The notes under the pieces: model-generated
What the model saw: the letters and a program-made list of their open reading frames with translations, nothing else
Databases searched by the model: none
Told to the model about the DNA's origin: nothing
Translations under genes and position numbers: made by a program
DNA from: Candidatus Mycobacterium wuenschmannii
Lineage (GTDB): Bacteria > Actinomycetota > Actinomycetes > Mycobacteriales > Mycobacteriaceae
Reading direction: 5' to 3'
NCBI RefSeq assembly: GCF_030252325.1
Contig: NZ_CP126981.1
Location: 1,550,001 to 1,614,000 of the forward strand
DNA: 64,000 nt
Shown here: positions 28,072 through 36,210 of the stretch, piece by piece
Numbering within the stretch: the first letter of the stretch is position 1
How the letters are laid out: every line of letters starts with the position of its first letter

Positions 28072-30134
28072 TTCGCCGACTCGCCACCGCGCTAGCCGTG
28101 TGCGTCGCGATCGGCTCGCTGGCCCTCCCGCAGCGCTCGCGGGCCGACATCATCGCGGATACCGGATCGGCTAACGGAATTGCGTTGTGCGGCAAGCTGT
28201 ATGCGGCAGGCCATGACCCCTCCGGCCTGTGGGGCCGATTGAACGGTCCCGGCACGCCCCCGGTCAAGATCATCACCACGCGCGTGCCGACCAACGGCGC
28301 GGGAACCGGGACCCGCGACGACGCGGACGGCATCCAGATCTTCTGGGATCCGACCCACGACATCACCAAAGACGGCGTCACCTCGACGCCGTGCGAGGCG
28401 CTCTACCACGAGTTGCAGCACGCCGCCGACGACGTCGACAAACTCCCGGACTCCTTTCTCGACGACAGCTGCAGCGCGAAAGGTACCGGCCCCGGCAAGG
28501 GAATTGCCAAGGCGGAGTGGCGCGCCGTCGCCGCGCAGAATGCCTACCGGGCATCTTTCGGTCTGCCGCCGCAACTGAGTTATCACGGCACGCCGTTCGG
28601 ACCCGGCACCTTTGACGACTGCAAGAAGAACCACCCGCCGGGCGGATCCAAGAAGAAATCGACCAATTCGGTCTTTGGCGATCCGCACCTCGCCACGACC
28701 GACGGGCTCCTGTACGACTTGCAGCAGGTCGGCGAATTCACCGCGTTTCACTCAGCCGACCCCGCCGCGCCCCGCGTGCAAGTCCGCACCACTGCGGTTC
28801 CCGAGTCCAAGGTGGCGGCACTGGTGTCGGGGGTGGCCGCCGGCAGCAGCGACCGACGGGTGGCGTTCGTCAGCAGTAAAGGCGTCTTGACCATCAGCTC
28901 CTTCGCGCAAGGCAAGACCGAGACGATCACGCTCGATGACGGCGCACTGCGGGATCTCGGCGGCGGGCTGACCCTCTCAGCCGCCGCGGCGACCGACTCC
29001 ACTGGGCGCGCTTACGTCCTGCGGTGGGCGGAGGGTTCGGAGCTTCGCGTCAACGATGCGGGCTGGTGGGGCCTTCGTATTTCCTTCGACCCGTCCGTGT
29101 CGGCGAAAGTCGCTCAGCCGCAAGGTCTCCTGGGCAACTTCAACGCCGACCCCGCCGACGACCTGACCCGCCCGGACGGTCGCCGCATCGCGCCCGATGC
29201 GAGCCAGGCCGACATCCGGTCCGAATTCGGCGACGCATGGCGAATCAGTCAGGCAGACAGCCTATTTCCGTACGCAACCGGTGAATCGACCGATACCTTC
29301 ACGGACCGCGCGTTTCCCGCCGGCGAACCGCAACTCGGCGACACCACCCAGGCTCGCTCGATCTGCCAGGGCGCCGGATCGGTTCCCGCCGGCCTGCTCA
29401 GCGCCTGCGTCCTGGACCTCACGGTCACCGGCAATCCGGTGCTGGCTCAGATGGCGGCGGTCGTCGCCCAGGACGTGTCGGTCAAGCTGGTCGCCGGCCA
29501 GGCGGGCGGTTTGCCGCAGTCCAGCGCGAACGACTTCGGCTCCGGCAAAACCGTGAGCGGAACCGTCAACGCCGCAAAGGAAGTCGCGTACACGTTCAAC
29601 GCGAACGCCGGCGACGTCGCCGATATCCGGAGCGAATGCACGCCCAGCGGCAAAGGACTCACCTACGGCGTCAAGGCGGTCGACTCGTCCGGATCGCTCG
29701 CGGATCCGGTCGGTCGCGTCGACGGTTGCACGAACCTCGGACGCGTCGCGTTCGCCACGACGGCGGCCTACCAGCTGGTGATCAGCGGCGAGGGCCAGTA
29801 CCGGATCAACTGGCAACCAACGCCCGGAGATCAGCGCCAGGAGTTGAGCACAACGGGGATCAATGCCGGCCGGGTTGTCGCCGCGACCCGCCACCACATC
29901 GGCTTCACCGTGAGCCCCGGCCAGCAATGGACGTTTACTCCGGCCGCCGGATGCACCCAGATGCCTGGCTTCGTCTGGCAAGTCCTCGACGCAGACGGGG
30001 GTTCTGGTGGGCGCGGCATTCTGGACGGCTGCCAGCCGATCGGGCCGCTGACACTTGCACCGGGAAAATACGATCTACGAATCGATGCGCAGACGGCCGA
30101 CGCCAGTTACTCGTTCACCGCCCAACTGTCCTGA
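28068..30134 (+). CDS. Secreted M91-like zinc peptidase fused to a VWD domain
   Basis: This 688-residue protein starts with GTG overlapping the previous stop. It has a signal peptide (LATALAVCVAIGSLALPQRSRA). Residues 35-175 carry a peptidase M91-type pattern: YHELQHAADD (zinc ligands His114 and His118, catalytic Glu115), then AEWRAVAAQNAYRASFGLP, whose Glu150 would be the third ligand. A von Willebrand D domain begins at about 213 (SVFGDPHLATTDGLLYDLQQ) and ends near LLGNFNADPADDL. The remaining ~280 residues look like beta-rich prepeptidase-type modules. It should be exported. M91 was defined from type III effectors; the target here is unknown. Confidence 0.78.
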   Translation: MIRRLATALAVCVAIGSLALPQRSRADIIADTGSANGIALCGKLYAAGHDPSGLWGRLNGPGTPPVKIITTRVPTNGAGTGTRDDADGIQIFWDPTHDITKDGVTSTPCEALYHELQHAADDVDKLPDSFLDDSCSAKGTGPGKGIAKAEWRAVAAQNAYRASFGLPPQLSYHGTPFGPGTFDDCKKNHPPGGSKKKSTNSVFGDPHLATTDGLLYDLQQVGEFTAFHSADPAAPRVQVRTTAVPESKVAALVSGVAAGSSDRRVAFVSSKGVLTISSFAQGKTETITLDDGALRDLGGGLTLSAAAATDSTGRAYVLRWAEGSELRVNDAGWWGLRISFDPSVSAKVAQPQGLLGNFNADPADDLTRPDGRRIAPDASQADIRSEFGDAWRISQADSLFPYATGESTDTFTDRAFPAGEPQLGDTTQARSICQGAGSVPAGLLSACVLDLTVTGNPVLAQMAAVVAQDVSVKLVAGQAGGLPQSSANDFGSGKTVSGTVNAAKEVAYTFNANAGDVADIRSECTPSGKGLTYGVKAVDSSGSLADPVGRVDGCTNLGRVAFATTAAYQLVISGEGQYRINWQPTPGDQRQELSTTGINAGRVVAATRHHIGFTVSPGQQWTFTPAAGCTQMPGFVWQVLDADGGSGGRGILDGCQPIGPLTLAPGKYDLRIDAQTADASYSFTAQLS

Positions 30135-30241
30135 CCGTTCAGCAAGGTTGTCAGAGCACGCCGCGCCGAGTTCCTTTCGCACGATGCGTATCTGGCGGTT
30201 GTAACCTGAACAAACAGGCCAGCAAGCGGGAGCCAGCAGCC

Positions 30242-30430
30242 ATGTCGGCAAGTTTTTGGATCGAAGAAGACGTGTGCGACCTGTGCGGCGGCCCAGTGGA
30301 CGTCCTCGTCAAGCGAGCGTTCGCTCAGGGAGGCCGCCCCCTGCCGCCGGTAGCTCAGACGGCAACCTGTCGACGCGGCTGTCAGGGCGAAGTGCTGCCC
30401 CCGGCGCGGATGTCGAAGCGCCGCGCCTAG
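30242..30430 (+). CDS. Small cysteine-rich (zinc-ribbon-like) protein
   Basis: This 62-residue protein has CDLCGG near the N-terminus and CRRGC about 30 residues later, a four-cysteine pattern that could bind zinc. The rest is Pro/Arg-rich, with no membrane segment. The ATG at 30242 has GCGGGAGCCAGCAGCC upstream, a modest ribosome binding site. It lies alone between the M91/VWD protein and a convergent alpha/beta hydrolase gene. I do not recognise a family. Confidence 0.6.
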   Translation: MSASFWIEEDVCDLCGGPVDVLVKRAFAQGGRPLPPVAQTATCRRGCQGEVLPPARMSKRRA

Positions 30431-30447
30431 GGACAACGCCTTTCGGG

Positions 30448-31332
30448 CTAGCCGAGCTTTCGCGTCAAGAAGTCGTAGATCAGCGGGAAGACCTCGTCGG
30501 GGCGGTCCTCGAGCAGGAAGTGCCCGCTGTCGAAGAGGTGGAACTCGATCTCCTGCACGTCACGCTTGTATGGGTGGGCGCCGTCGGCCGGGAAGATCAC
30601 ATCGTTTGCGCCCCAGACGATCAGCGTGGGTGGCTGCCTGTCGCGCAGCCACTGCTGCACCGCCGGGTAGAGCGCGGGATTGGTCCCATAGTCCAGGAAG
30701 TAGTCCATCTGGATCTCGTCGTTGCCCGGGCGGTCCAGCAGCGCCTGATCGATCACCCAGTTGTCGGGCGAGATGCGCCCGGGGTTGGCCATGCCGTCGG
30801 TGTACTGGAACTTGGTCAGGTCGGCGGTGACGAGCTTGCGCAGCGCATCGCGGTTCGCCGCGCTCGGGTCGGCCCAGTAGTCCTTGATGGGGGCCCAGAA
30901 GTCGTTGTCGAGGCCTTCGTCATAGGCGTTGCCGTTCTGCACGACCAGGGCGGTGACGGCGTCGGGGTCAGCGAGTGCGAGCCGCCATGCGGTCGGGGCG
31001 CCGTAGTCGAAGACGTTAACCGCGTACCTGCTGATACCGAGCTTGGTCAGCAGCTTCTGCACCAGTTGTGCGGCCGAGTCGAACGTGTAGGAGAACTCCG
31101 TGTGATCCGGGGCGGCGCTCTGTCCGAAGCCGGGCAGGTCCGGGGCGATGACGTGGAAACGGTCCGCGAGGTACGGGATCAGGTTTCTGAACATGTGCGA
31201 CGACGTCGGAAAGCCGTGCAGCAGTAGCACAACCGGGGCGTCGGCCGGGCCGGCCTCACGATAGAACAGCTCGAATCCGTCGAGATTCTCGACTTTGTAG
31301 TGCACGGCGGGAACGGATGGCGCGGTGGTCAT
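30448..31332 (-). CDS. Alpha/beta hydrolase with aspartate nucleophile (haloalkane dehalogenase/epoxide hydrolase type)
   Basis: This 294-residue alpha/beta hydrolase has the oxyanion motif LLHGFPTSSHMF and a nucleophile elbow VFDYGAP, where Asp replaces serine, as in epoxide hydrolases and haloalkane dehalogenases. The acid is in WGANDVIFP and the His in DSGHFLLED. The DFWAPIKDYW cap region fits that group. It probably opens epoxides or removes halogens; which one cannot be told from sequence reading alone. It is divergent from a TetR gene, with a clear palindromic operator between them, so it is probably induced by its substrate. Confidence 0.85.
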   Translation of the reverse strand: MTTAPSVPAVHYKVENLDGFELFYREAGPADAPVVLLLHGFPTSSHMFRNLIPYLADRFHVIAPDLPGFGQSAAPDHTEFSYTFDSAAQLVQKLLTKLGISRYAVNVFDYGAPTAWRLALADPDAVTALVVQNGNAYDEGLDNDFWAPIKDYWADPSAANRDALRKLVTADLTKFQYTDGMANPGRISPDNWVIDQALLDRPGNDEIQMDYFLDYGTNPALYPAVQQWLRDRQPPTLIVWGANDVIFPADGAHPYKRDVQEIEFHLFDSGHFLLEDRPDEVFPLIYDFLTRKLG

Positions 31333-31370
31333 GGCAGGACTCCTTCTCGAATATTTCGGCGACGTTCAGT

Positions 31371-31419
31371 CAACATACCTACCTCCAGGTATGTTGGCAA
31401 CCCTAGAGGTAGGTTTGTT
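31371..31419. promoter_or_regulatory. TetR operator pair between the hydrolase and its repressor
   Basis: CAACATACCT-ACCTCC-AGGTATGTTG (31371-31396) is a perfect 10-bp inverted repeat with a 6-bp centre. A second, related element lies at 31401-31419, where the minus strand reads AACAAACCTACCTCTAGGG and matches the first arm plus centre (AACATACCTACCTCCAGGT) at 16 of 19 positions in opposite orientation. Both sit in the 106-bp gap between the divergent hydrolase and TetR genes. They would cover promoters in both directions. Confidence 0.8.
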
Positions 31420-31438
31420 TGCTGGTACCATTCGCGAG

Positions 31439-32005
31439 ATGGATAGCAGGCAGAAGATCGTCGACTCGGCGAAGCGGATGTTCTGGCATCACGGCTACTC
31501 GACGACCAGTCCGCGGCAGGTTATGGCCGACTCCGGGGTGAGCCAGGGCAGCTTCTATCACCACTTCCCCACCAAGCCCGAACTCGGTCGCGAAGTCGTC
31601 GAGGCGAATGGCCGCGACGTGCTGGACGCGGTGCGCGCGGCTATGGACGGGCAACCGACGGGACGGGATCGATTAGCCGCGTTTCTCGGATCGGCGAACG
31701 AGGCGCTCGATGGTTGCCGAGTCGGCGGCTTCGCTTACGACGCAGGCATTTTGGCGGAGGCAGAGCTGCGGGAAAGCCTGGGGTCGGTGTTTGTCGAATT
31801 GGAATCTGTGGTGGAGCAAGCGGTTCGAGACGGGCAGCTCGACGGTTCGCTACTGCCCCAACTGGACCCGAAGCAAACGGCCGCCGCCCTGATCGCCGTC
31901 GTCGAAGGGGCTTTCGTCACCGCCCGCGCGACCGGCCGGCAGAGCACGGCGGACGAGGCCACCGCCGGCGCCCTGGCATTGCTGTCCGCGCCGCTGGGAG
32001 GCTAA
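31439..32005 (+). CDS. TetR-family repressor
   Basis: This 188-residue protein has the canonical TetR N-terminus: RQKIVDSAKRMFWHHGYSTTS followed by the recognition part SGVSQGSFYHHFPTKPEL. The C-terminal ligand domain resembles TetR_C-type regulators of detoxification enzymes. The ATG at 31439 places the start 20 bp past the second operator element. It probably represses both itself and the divergent alpha/beta hydrolase. Its stop overlaps that of the small convergent gene (CTAA, 32002-32005). Confidence 0.88.
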   Translation: MDSRQKIVDSAKRMFWHHGYSTTSPRQVMADSGVSQGSFYHHFPTKPELGREVVEANGRDVLDAVRAAMDGQPTGRDRLAAFLGSANEALDGCRVGGFAYDAGILAEAELRESLGSVFVELESVVEQAVRDGQLDGSLLPQLDPKQTAAALIAVVEGAFVTARATGRQSTADEATAGALALLSAPLGG

Positions 32006-32172
32006 GCAGCGGCTTGCGTGACGGTCACGCTGCGGAAGTGCTCCATGCCGTCCTCGTCCGTCAGATCCCGAACGACCTCCGCCAGTTTGGTTCTCACGTC
32101 AGTGGGTGAGGTGTACTGCGTGATCGCGCGTGCTCCGTCGTCGAACTCGATAGTCACGAGGTAGTTGCTCAC
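32002..32172 (-). CDS. Small hypothetical protein
   Basis: This 56-residue protein reads VSNYLVTIEFDDGARAITQY and continues to RSVTVTQAAA. It has an alternating beta-strand/helix pattern (strand, turn, helix TKLAEVVRDL, strand). The GTG start is fixed by a strong AGGAGGCTCAC. There are no cysteines and no signal. I do not recognise a family. It is convergent with the TetR gene and 96 bp downstream of the end of the kinase gene on the same strand. Confidence 0.6.
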   Translation of the reverse strand: MSNYLVTIEFDDGARAITQYTSPTDVRTKLAEVVRDLTDEDGMEHFRSVTVTQAAA

Positions 32173-32268
32173 GTGAGCCTCCTGATGCTGAAGGGGTTAC
32201 CCAACGCTAAAGGAGAACCTCAGCCAGGTCCTTTGATCAGGCTGTGAACTCGCTGTACGTTCGGCGGT

Positions 32269-34167
32269 TCAGTCGCCCGTGCGGGTGAAAGTCGACTCGT
32301 AGTCCCGAGAGCCGGAGCAGCCGCCCGTCATTTCAAGGTGCTCACCGATCTTCCATACCGCGATCGGATCCTGTGGCGGCTGCGGAAGTCCACCCTCGAT
32401 CGCCCACTCGTTGTGTTGCGGAGTCCCGTTCTTGCACTTCGTGTCCGAGGTCGAGTGCCGGGTCCACTTGTCGTCGGCGAAGTTGAAATGCCGCGACGAT
32501 CCGTCCTTGGAATCGGTGAAGGAAGACAGACAGCGTTTGCCCGATCGGAGGCAATCGGTTGCAGCGATGTAATCGTGCTGACTTCCACCAGGATTCGTAG
32601 TCTCGGAGTGGTAGCGACCGCGCAGTGCCGACGCCGGCGACGCCACCCGCGCTGGAAGTTTGGACGGGTCCTCGACCAGGCTTTGGTGCGCATCGCCGCT
32701 GCGGGTGAACGTGACTGTCGATCGCCGCCCGCAGCCCGTCTCACCGTCCGTGCTGTAGGTGCCGGTGAGCGTGTCGCTGTTGCCCTTCACCGAGACGACA
32801 ACCCATCGAGGACTCGGATCGCCGCCGGAACACTCATTCGCGGAGTCTCCCTCGGCCACGGCCAGCCACCGGCCGTCGACATAGTCGAAGATGAGTGACG
32901 GGGTGTAGCCACCCGGCCCCACCTCTGATGCCGTTGCGATACAACGATTGCCACTGCACGAGGAGCGCAGCAGCCACTTCTGGCTCGGAACGTTGCCCTT
33001 TTGCGCCTTGCCCGAAAAGCTCTTTTGCGCCGAGAAATTGGCGATGTAAACGCCGTCGAACCGAGGTCCGGTCGGTGCGCGAGAAGCCGCCGGATGCGTG
33101 CGGGTGGGAGGCGCGGGGCGCCCGTCCTGCACAGACACCCATACCGCTCCGGCCACCAACGCCGCGACGACCGCCACGGCGGGCACGACGACGCGCGGCC
33201 GCAACAACGAACGGCGACTGGGCTTTGCCGACATCAAGCCGTGCACCTGCGCGCCCGCCGCTGGAGTGGTGTAACCGGGCGTGCGCTGCTGGGTCGCGGC
33301 GAACGCGGACGCCACCTCGGCCTGCTGCGTCGGTGGCTCAGCCTGAAATGGCGGTGCCGCCTCGATGGCCGTATGTGCCGCGTCGCTCAACTCGTTGGCC
33401 GTGGCGAACCGCTCGTTTGGATCCTTCGCCATGCCACGGGCGATGACGTCGTCAATCGCGTGCGGTAGGCCGCTTTTGACGACCGACGGTCGCGGCGGCG
33501 GAGTCGACAGGTGACCCGCGACCTGTTGTTCGACGCTGTCGCCGGGGAAGGGGCGCTCGCCGGTCAGGGTCTGGTGCAGCACGCAGGTGAGCGCGTAGAC
33601 GTCCGAGCGGGCGTCGGGCCGGCCGGTGCCGAATCGCTCGGGCGCCATGTAGGCCCAGGTGCCGATCGCCGAACCCGTTGCCGTCAAGCCGGTTTCGCCG
33701 ATGGTCCGCGCGATCCCGAAGTCGATCAGATAGGCGAAGTCCGAGTTGGTCACCAAGACGTTGGACGGCTTGACGTCGCGGTGGACGAGTCCGGCGGCAT
33801 GGGCGGCCTGCAGTGCCGAGGCGACCTGGTCGACGATTTTGATCGCGCGCCTCGGCTCCAGCGGACCGGCATTCAACACCGACTCCAGATCGCGGCCCTC
33901 GATCAGGCGCATGTCCACATAGAGGCGCCCGTCGATTTCGCCGTAGTTGTGGATCGGCACGATGTGCGGTTCGTTCAGCGCGGCAGCCACTTGCGCCTCG
34001 CGGCGGAACCGCTCCTGAAAGACGTTGTCGTCGGCCAGGTGCGCGGGCAACACCTTCAGCGCGACGACTCGATGGGTGGCGGTGTCATGGGCCCGCCACA
34101 CCTCCCCCATGCCGCCGCGACCCAGCAACGTCTGAAGTTGGTAGCGCCCGAATTGCGTGCCCTGCAC
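32269..34167 (-). CDS. Receptor-like Ser/Thr protein kinase (Pkn family)
   Basis: This 632-residue protein has a complete Hanks-type kinase domain (residues 8-265): LGRGGMGEVWRA, ALKVLP (catalytic Lys), HRDVKPSNVLV, DFGIAR, MAPERF and DARSDVYAL. A juxtamembrane linker is followed by one transmembrane helix (about 330-350, VVVPAVAVVAALVAGAVWV) and an extracellular domain of roughly 280 residues. That domain has many paired cysteines and two similar halves (FDGVYIANFSAQ and ALRGRYHSETTN). The architecture is that of a PknD/PknH-type sensor kinase. The ligand is unknown, and the extracellular half does not look like the PknH sensor fold. Confidence 0.9.
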   Translation of the reverse strand: MQGTQFGRYQLQTLLGRGGMGEVWRAHDTATHRVVALKVLPAHLADDNVFQERFRREAQVAAALNEPHIVPIHNYGEIDGRLYVDMRLIEGRDLESVLNAGPLEPRRAIKIVDQVASALQAAHAAGLVHRDVKPSNVLVTNSDFAYLIDFGIARTIGETGLTATGSAIGTWAYMAPERFGTGRPDARSDVYALTCVLHQTLTGERPFPGDSVEQQVAGHLSTPPPRPSVVKSGLPHAIDDVIARGMAKDPNERFATANELSDAAHTAIEAAPPFQAEPPTQQAEVASAFAATQQRTPGYTTPAAGAQVHGLMSAKPSRRSLLRPRVVVPAVAVVAALVAGAVWVSVQDGRPAPPTRTHPAASRAPTGPRFDGVYIANFSAQKSFSGKAQKGNVPSQKWLLRSSCSGNRCIATASEVGPGGYTPSLIFDYVDGRWLAVAEGDSANECSGGDPSPRWVVVSVKGNSDTLTGTYSTDGETGCGRRSTVTFTRSGDAHQSLVEDPSKLPARVASPASALRGRYHSETTNPGGSQHDYIAATDCLRSGKRCLSSFTDSKDGSSRHFNFADDKWTRHSTSDTKCKNGTPQHNEWAIEGGLPQPPQDPIAVWKIGEHLEMTGGCSGSRDYESTFTRTGD

Positions 34168-34657
34168 TGAACCTCCCCGCGACTGCTCAGCACGTGCTCA
34201 GCAGGACGACACTAACCGCCGGTCGTTCTCGTTGCGCGCTGTTGTGGCGCGGAGATGCCACTGATCGCACGTCACCTCGCGCCTAGCCGGGTCGGTTGCC
34301 GCGAGCAAACTCCGCGTTTGCGGCAATGGTGTCACGGCACCCGGACCGTCACCGGCCGTATGTCGGTGGCGTCCCGCGGCGTAGGGACGGTGCTTAACGT
34401 GCAGAAATGGCCGAGATCGCTAAGCGTCAGCCGCACCAACCGAGGCGTCGGCACGACCCGGTGACATCGCGTTGCCGGCTCTAGCTCGGGTCGTCTGACC
34501 GCACGAATTGTCCTTCTTTGAATCCGCTATGAGATTTGCGTGGTAAGCCCGGTCGCTAGACACGCCGCGCCGCACGGTTGATCGAACTGCAGAGCCTAAA
34601 TACGGAGTGGCACAACGCTTCTCGTGGAGATCGCGCCGATCGACACGGCCGTCGGAT
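34168..34657. other. Long intergenic region upstream of kinase and SOS-box gene
   Basis: About 490 bp separate the kinase start from the SOS-box promoter described below. I see no convincing gene; a 69-codon open frame at 34255-34464 has no ribosome binding site and an implausible composition. The region contains a strong hairpin at 34296-34326. It is large for this compact window and could hold promoters for the kinase gene or an untranslated RNA. Confidence 0.5.
34296..34326. other. Strong imperfect hairpin in the intergenic region
   Basis: TTGCC, a GCGA bulge, GCAAAC, loop TCCGC, then GTTTGC and GGCAA form an 11-bp stem with one bulge. No T-run follows on either strand, so it is not a classical terminator. 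It could be part of a structured RNA or a protein-binding site. Confidence 0.4.
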
Positions 34658-34686
34658 TTGATCGTGTATCGAACATATGTTCTAAT
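34658..34686 (+). promoter_or_regulatory. Promoter with embedded LexA (SOS) box
   Basis: TCGAACATATGTTCTA at 34669-34684 matches the mycobacterial SOS consensus TCGAAC-N4-GTTCGA at 11 of 12 positions. It lies within a good sigma-70-type promoter: TTGATC at 34658-34663, a 17-bp spacer and TCTAAT at 34681-34686. LexA bound there would block RNA polymerase directly. The promoter reads toward the gene starting at 34744. Confidence 0.75.
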
Positions 34687-34743
34687 TTTGTCCGACCGTC
34701 AGAACCGTTCACCGCGGCAGATACTCAGGAGGAGAACGACTCA

Positions 34744-35187
34744 ATGATGACTGCAGAAACCCTCGCAACGGAAGCCTCACACGCCGATTTCGACATTCCC
34801 AACACGTGGGAATCGGACGCCGAGCGCACCGCGCCGGTCGGCGAGCCAGCGCCCGCCGCTGTACCGACGGCAGACGAGAAGCCGCGGAAGGCACCGGCCA
34901 AGAAGGCCGCCGGCAAGAAGGCGAAGACCCTCGAGTTGACGCTGACCGTCACCGGCACCGCCGACGGCGAATGGCGTGCGGAACTCAAGCAGGGCACCAG
35001 TTATCTGGCGCGCGATCTCGCCGTCGCGGCCGCCGCTGTCTCCCGGGCTGCGAAGGAACTGCACGAAGATCTATCAACCCCGATCGACGAGGTCATCGAA
35101 GAGGCACGATCGCAGCAGGCCGCCAAGGTCGCGGCGCTGGAAGCCGAATTGGACGCCGCCCGTAAGGCTCTCGCCGACCTGGACTGA
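34744..35187 (+). CDS. Ala/Lys-rich small protein under a putative SOS promoter (possibly DUF6319)
   Basis: This 147-residue protein has an acidic, probably disordered N-terminal third and a basic stretch (EKPRKAPAKKAAGKKAK). A compact domain follows with KTLELTLTVTGTADGEWRAE and SRAAKELHEDL, and then a C-terminal coiled coil (AAKVAALEAELDAARKALAD). It resembles the mycobacterial DUF6319 family, though I cannot confirm this. The basic segment could bind DNA or RNA. AGGAGGAGAACGACTCA precedes two consecutive ATGs (34744, 34747). The upstream SOS box suggests damage-inducible expression. It lies next to the prophage attachment site. Confidence 0.7.
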   Translation: MMTAETLATEASHADFDIPNTWESDAERTAPVGEPAPAAVPTADEKPRKAPAKKAAGKKAKTLELTLTVTGTADGEWRAELKQGTSYLARDLAVAAAAVSRAAKELHEDLSTPIDEVIEEARSQQAAKVAALEAELDAARKALADLD

Positions 35188-35203
35188 GAGTCCTGGACAT
35201 TCG

Positions 35204-35249
35204 GTAGGGCGGGCGGGGCTCGAACCCGCGACCAACGGATTATGAGTCC
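35204..35249. repeat. Left attachment site, 46-bp tRNA-Met 3' duplicate
   Basis: These 46 bases are identical to 39862-39907 and include the T-arm and 3' half of the anticodon arm of the tRNA. Past 35249 the sequence no longer matches tRNA, so this is not a second tRNA gene. The repeat begins 17 bp after the stop of the SOS-box gene, which marks the pre-integration neighbour of the tRNA. Confidence 0.9.
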
Positions 35250-35330
35250 CTTTACAGCGCCGCAACGACCAGCGCGGATGGTTAGCTCAATCGACCCATA
35301 TCGCCTGCATAACACCATCTTTGAGCGTTG

Positions 35331-35361
35331 CCGGTACGGGCGCAGTACGGGTCCGGTACGG
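35331..35361. repeat. Three closely spaced GTACGG repeats near the left attachment site
   Basis: CCGGTACGG (35331-35339), CAGTACGG (35343-35350) and CCGGTACGG (35353-35361) recur at about one helical turn, 80-110 bp inside the left end of the element. They could be arm-type integrase sites or an operator. The rest of 35250-35504 holds no convincing gene. Confidence 0.35.
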
Positions 35362-35504
35362 CCTAAATGCGCCCCCGGTCGCCGGGACGAGCGAGTTAGC
35401 TAGCGACACCCCGGCCGCAGGTATGGCCAAAGTCGGTCACAGCCGGATCGCGTTCGGTAGTCTGCGCAAGCCGATTGCCGAGATTCGACCCGGGGGAATG
35501 CAAC

Positions 35505-36146
35505 GTGCCTGACGAGCCAACTGAGCCGCCGCAGCCGCCGCTTGGCGGGCAGCAACCGGGTGGCTACTATCCCCCACCGCCTAGTTACTACCAACAACCG
35601 CAGCAGAAGCGCAAGAAGTGGCCGTGGATCTTGCTCGCCGTCGTCGTGCTGTTCTTCGGCGGTTGCGTTGCCATCATCGGCTCGATCGGTTCGTCGATCG
35701 AGAGCGCGTCTAAAAGCAACGAACCTAGCAGTGGCTCTCACCCGTCTGAGAGCGCGCCGGCCAACGGCATTGGGCAGGAAGTTCGTGACGGAAAGTTCGC
35801 GTTCACCGTCACCAACGTACAGAGGGCGCCTACAGCTGGAACGGCAACGGCGCGAGGCGAGTTCGTGATCGTGACAATGACGGTCAAGAACACCGGCAAC
35901 CAGCCTCAGTCGTTCTTTTCGAACAACCAGAAGCTTTTCGACACTGCCGGCAGGGAATACGCCTCTGACTCAACGGCCGACTCGGCGTTGAACTCGGACT
36001 CCGGAGACTCAATGGTCATTGATCTCAACCCCGGTTTCGACCTGACGGCGAAGGTGGCGTTCGACGTACCCCCGGGCACTCAGGTTGCGGGAATTACAGT
36101 GCATGACTCGGCTTTCTCGGGCGGAGCGAAGATCAGCCTCTCCTAA
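35505..36146 (+). CDS. Membrane-anchored DUF4352-type protein
   Basis: This 213-residue protein has a Pro/Gln/Tyr-rich cytoplasmic head (GGQQPGGYYPPPPSYYQQ), one transmembrane helix (WPWILLAVVVLFFGGCVAII, about 44-63), a Ser-rich linker and a C-terminal immunoglobulin-like domain (FAFTVTNVQRA, VIVTMTVKNTGNQPQSF, VAFDVPPGTQVAGI) typical of DUF4352. Such proteins are common in actinobacterial chromosomes and prophages. Their role is unknown; a surface or superinfection role is speculation. The GTG at 35505 follows GGGGGAATGCAAC. It is the first gene inside the left attachment site. Confidence 0.75.
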   Translation: MPDEPTEPPQPPLGGQQPGGYYPPPPSYYQQPQQKRKKWPWILLAVVVLFFGGCVAIIGSIGSSIESASKSNEPSSGSHPSESAPANGIGQEVRDGKFAFTVTNVQRAPTAGTATARGEFVIVTMTVKNTGNQPQSFFSNNQKLFDTAGREYASDSTADSALNSDSGDSMVIDLNPGFDLTAKVAFDVPPGTQVAGITVHDSAFSGGAKISLS

Positions 36147-36210
36147 GCTGAGGCGCACACCCCAAGGCGAAGGCGGGGGCCAATGAGTCAGCCCGTCCTC
36201 AGGAGCTTCA

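Noticed and set aside
34255..34464. 69-codon open frame in the long intergenic region
   Set aside because: No ribosome binding site, Arg/Ser/Thr-rich random composition, and it contains the hairpin at 34296-34326.
35204..35270. Second tRNA-Met gene
   Set aside because: Only the 3' 46 bases match; the 5' half is unrelated and cannot form acceptor or D stems, so it is an attachment-site duplicate.
35321..35512. Short open frame after the left attachment site
   Set aside because: Overlaps the better supported GTG start at 35505, lacks a ribosome binding site and covers the GTACGG repeats.
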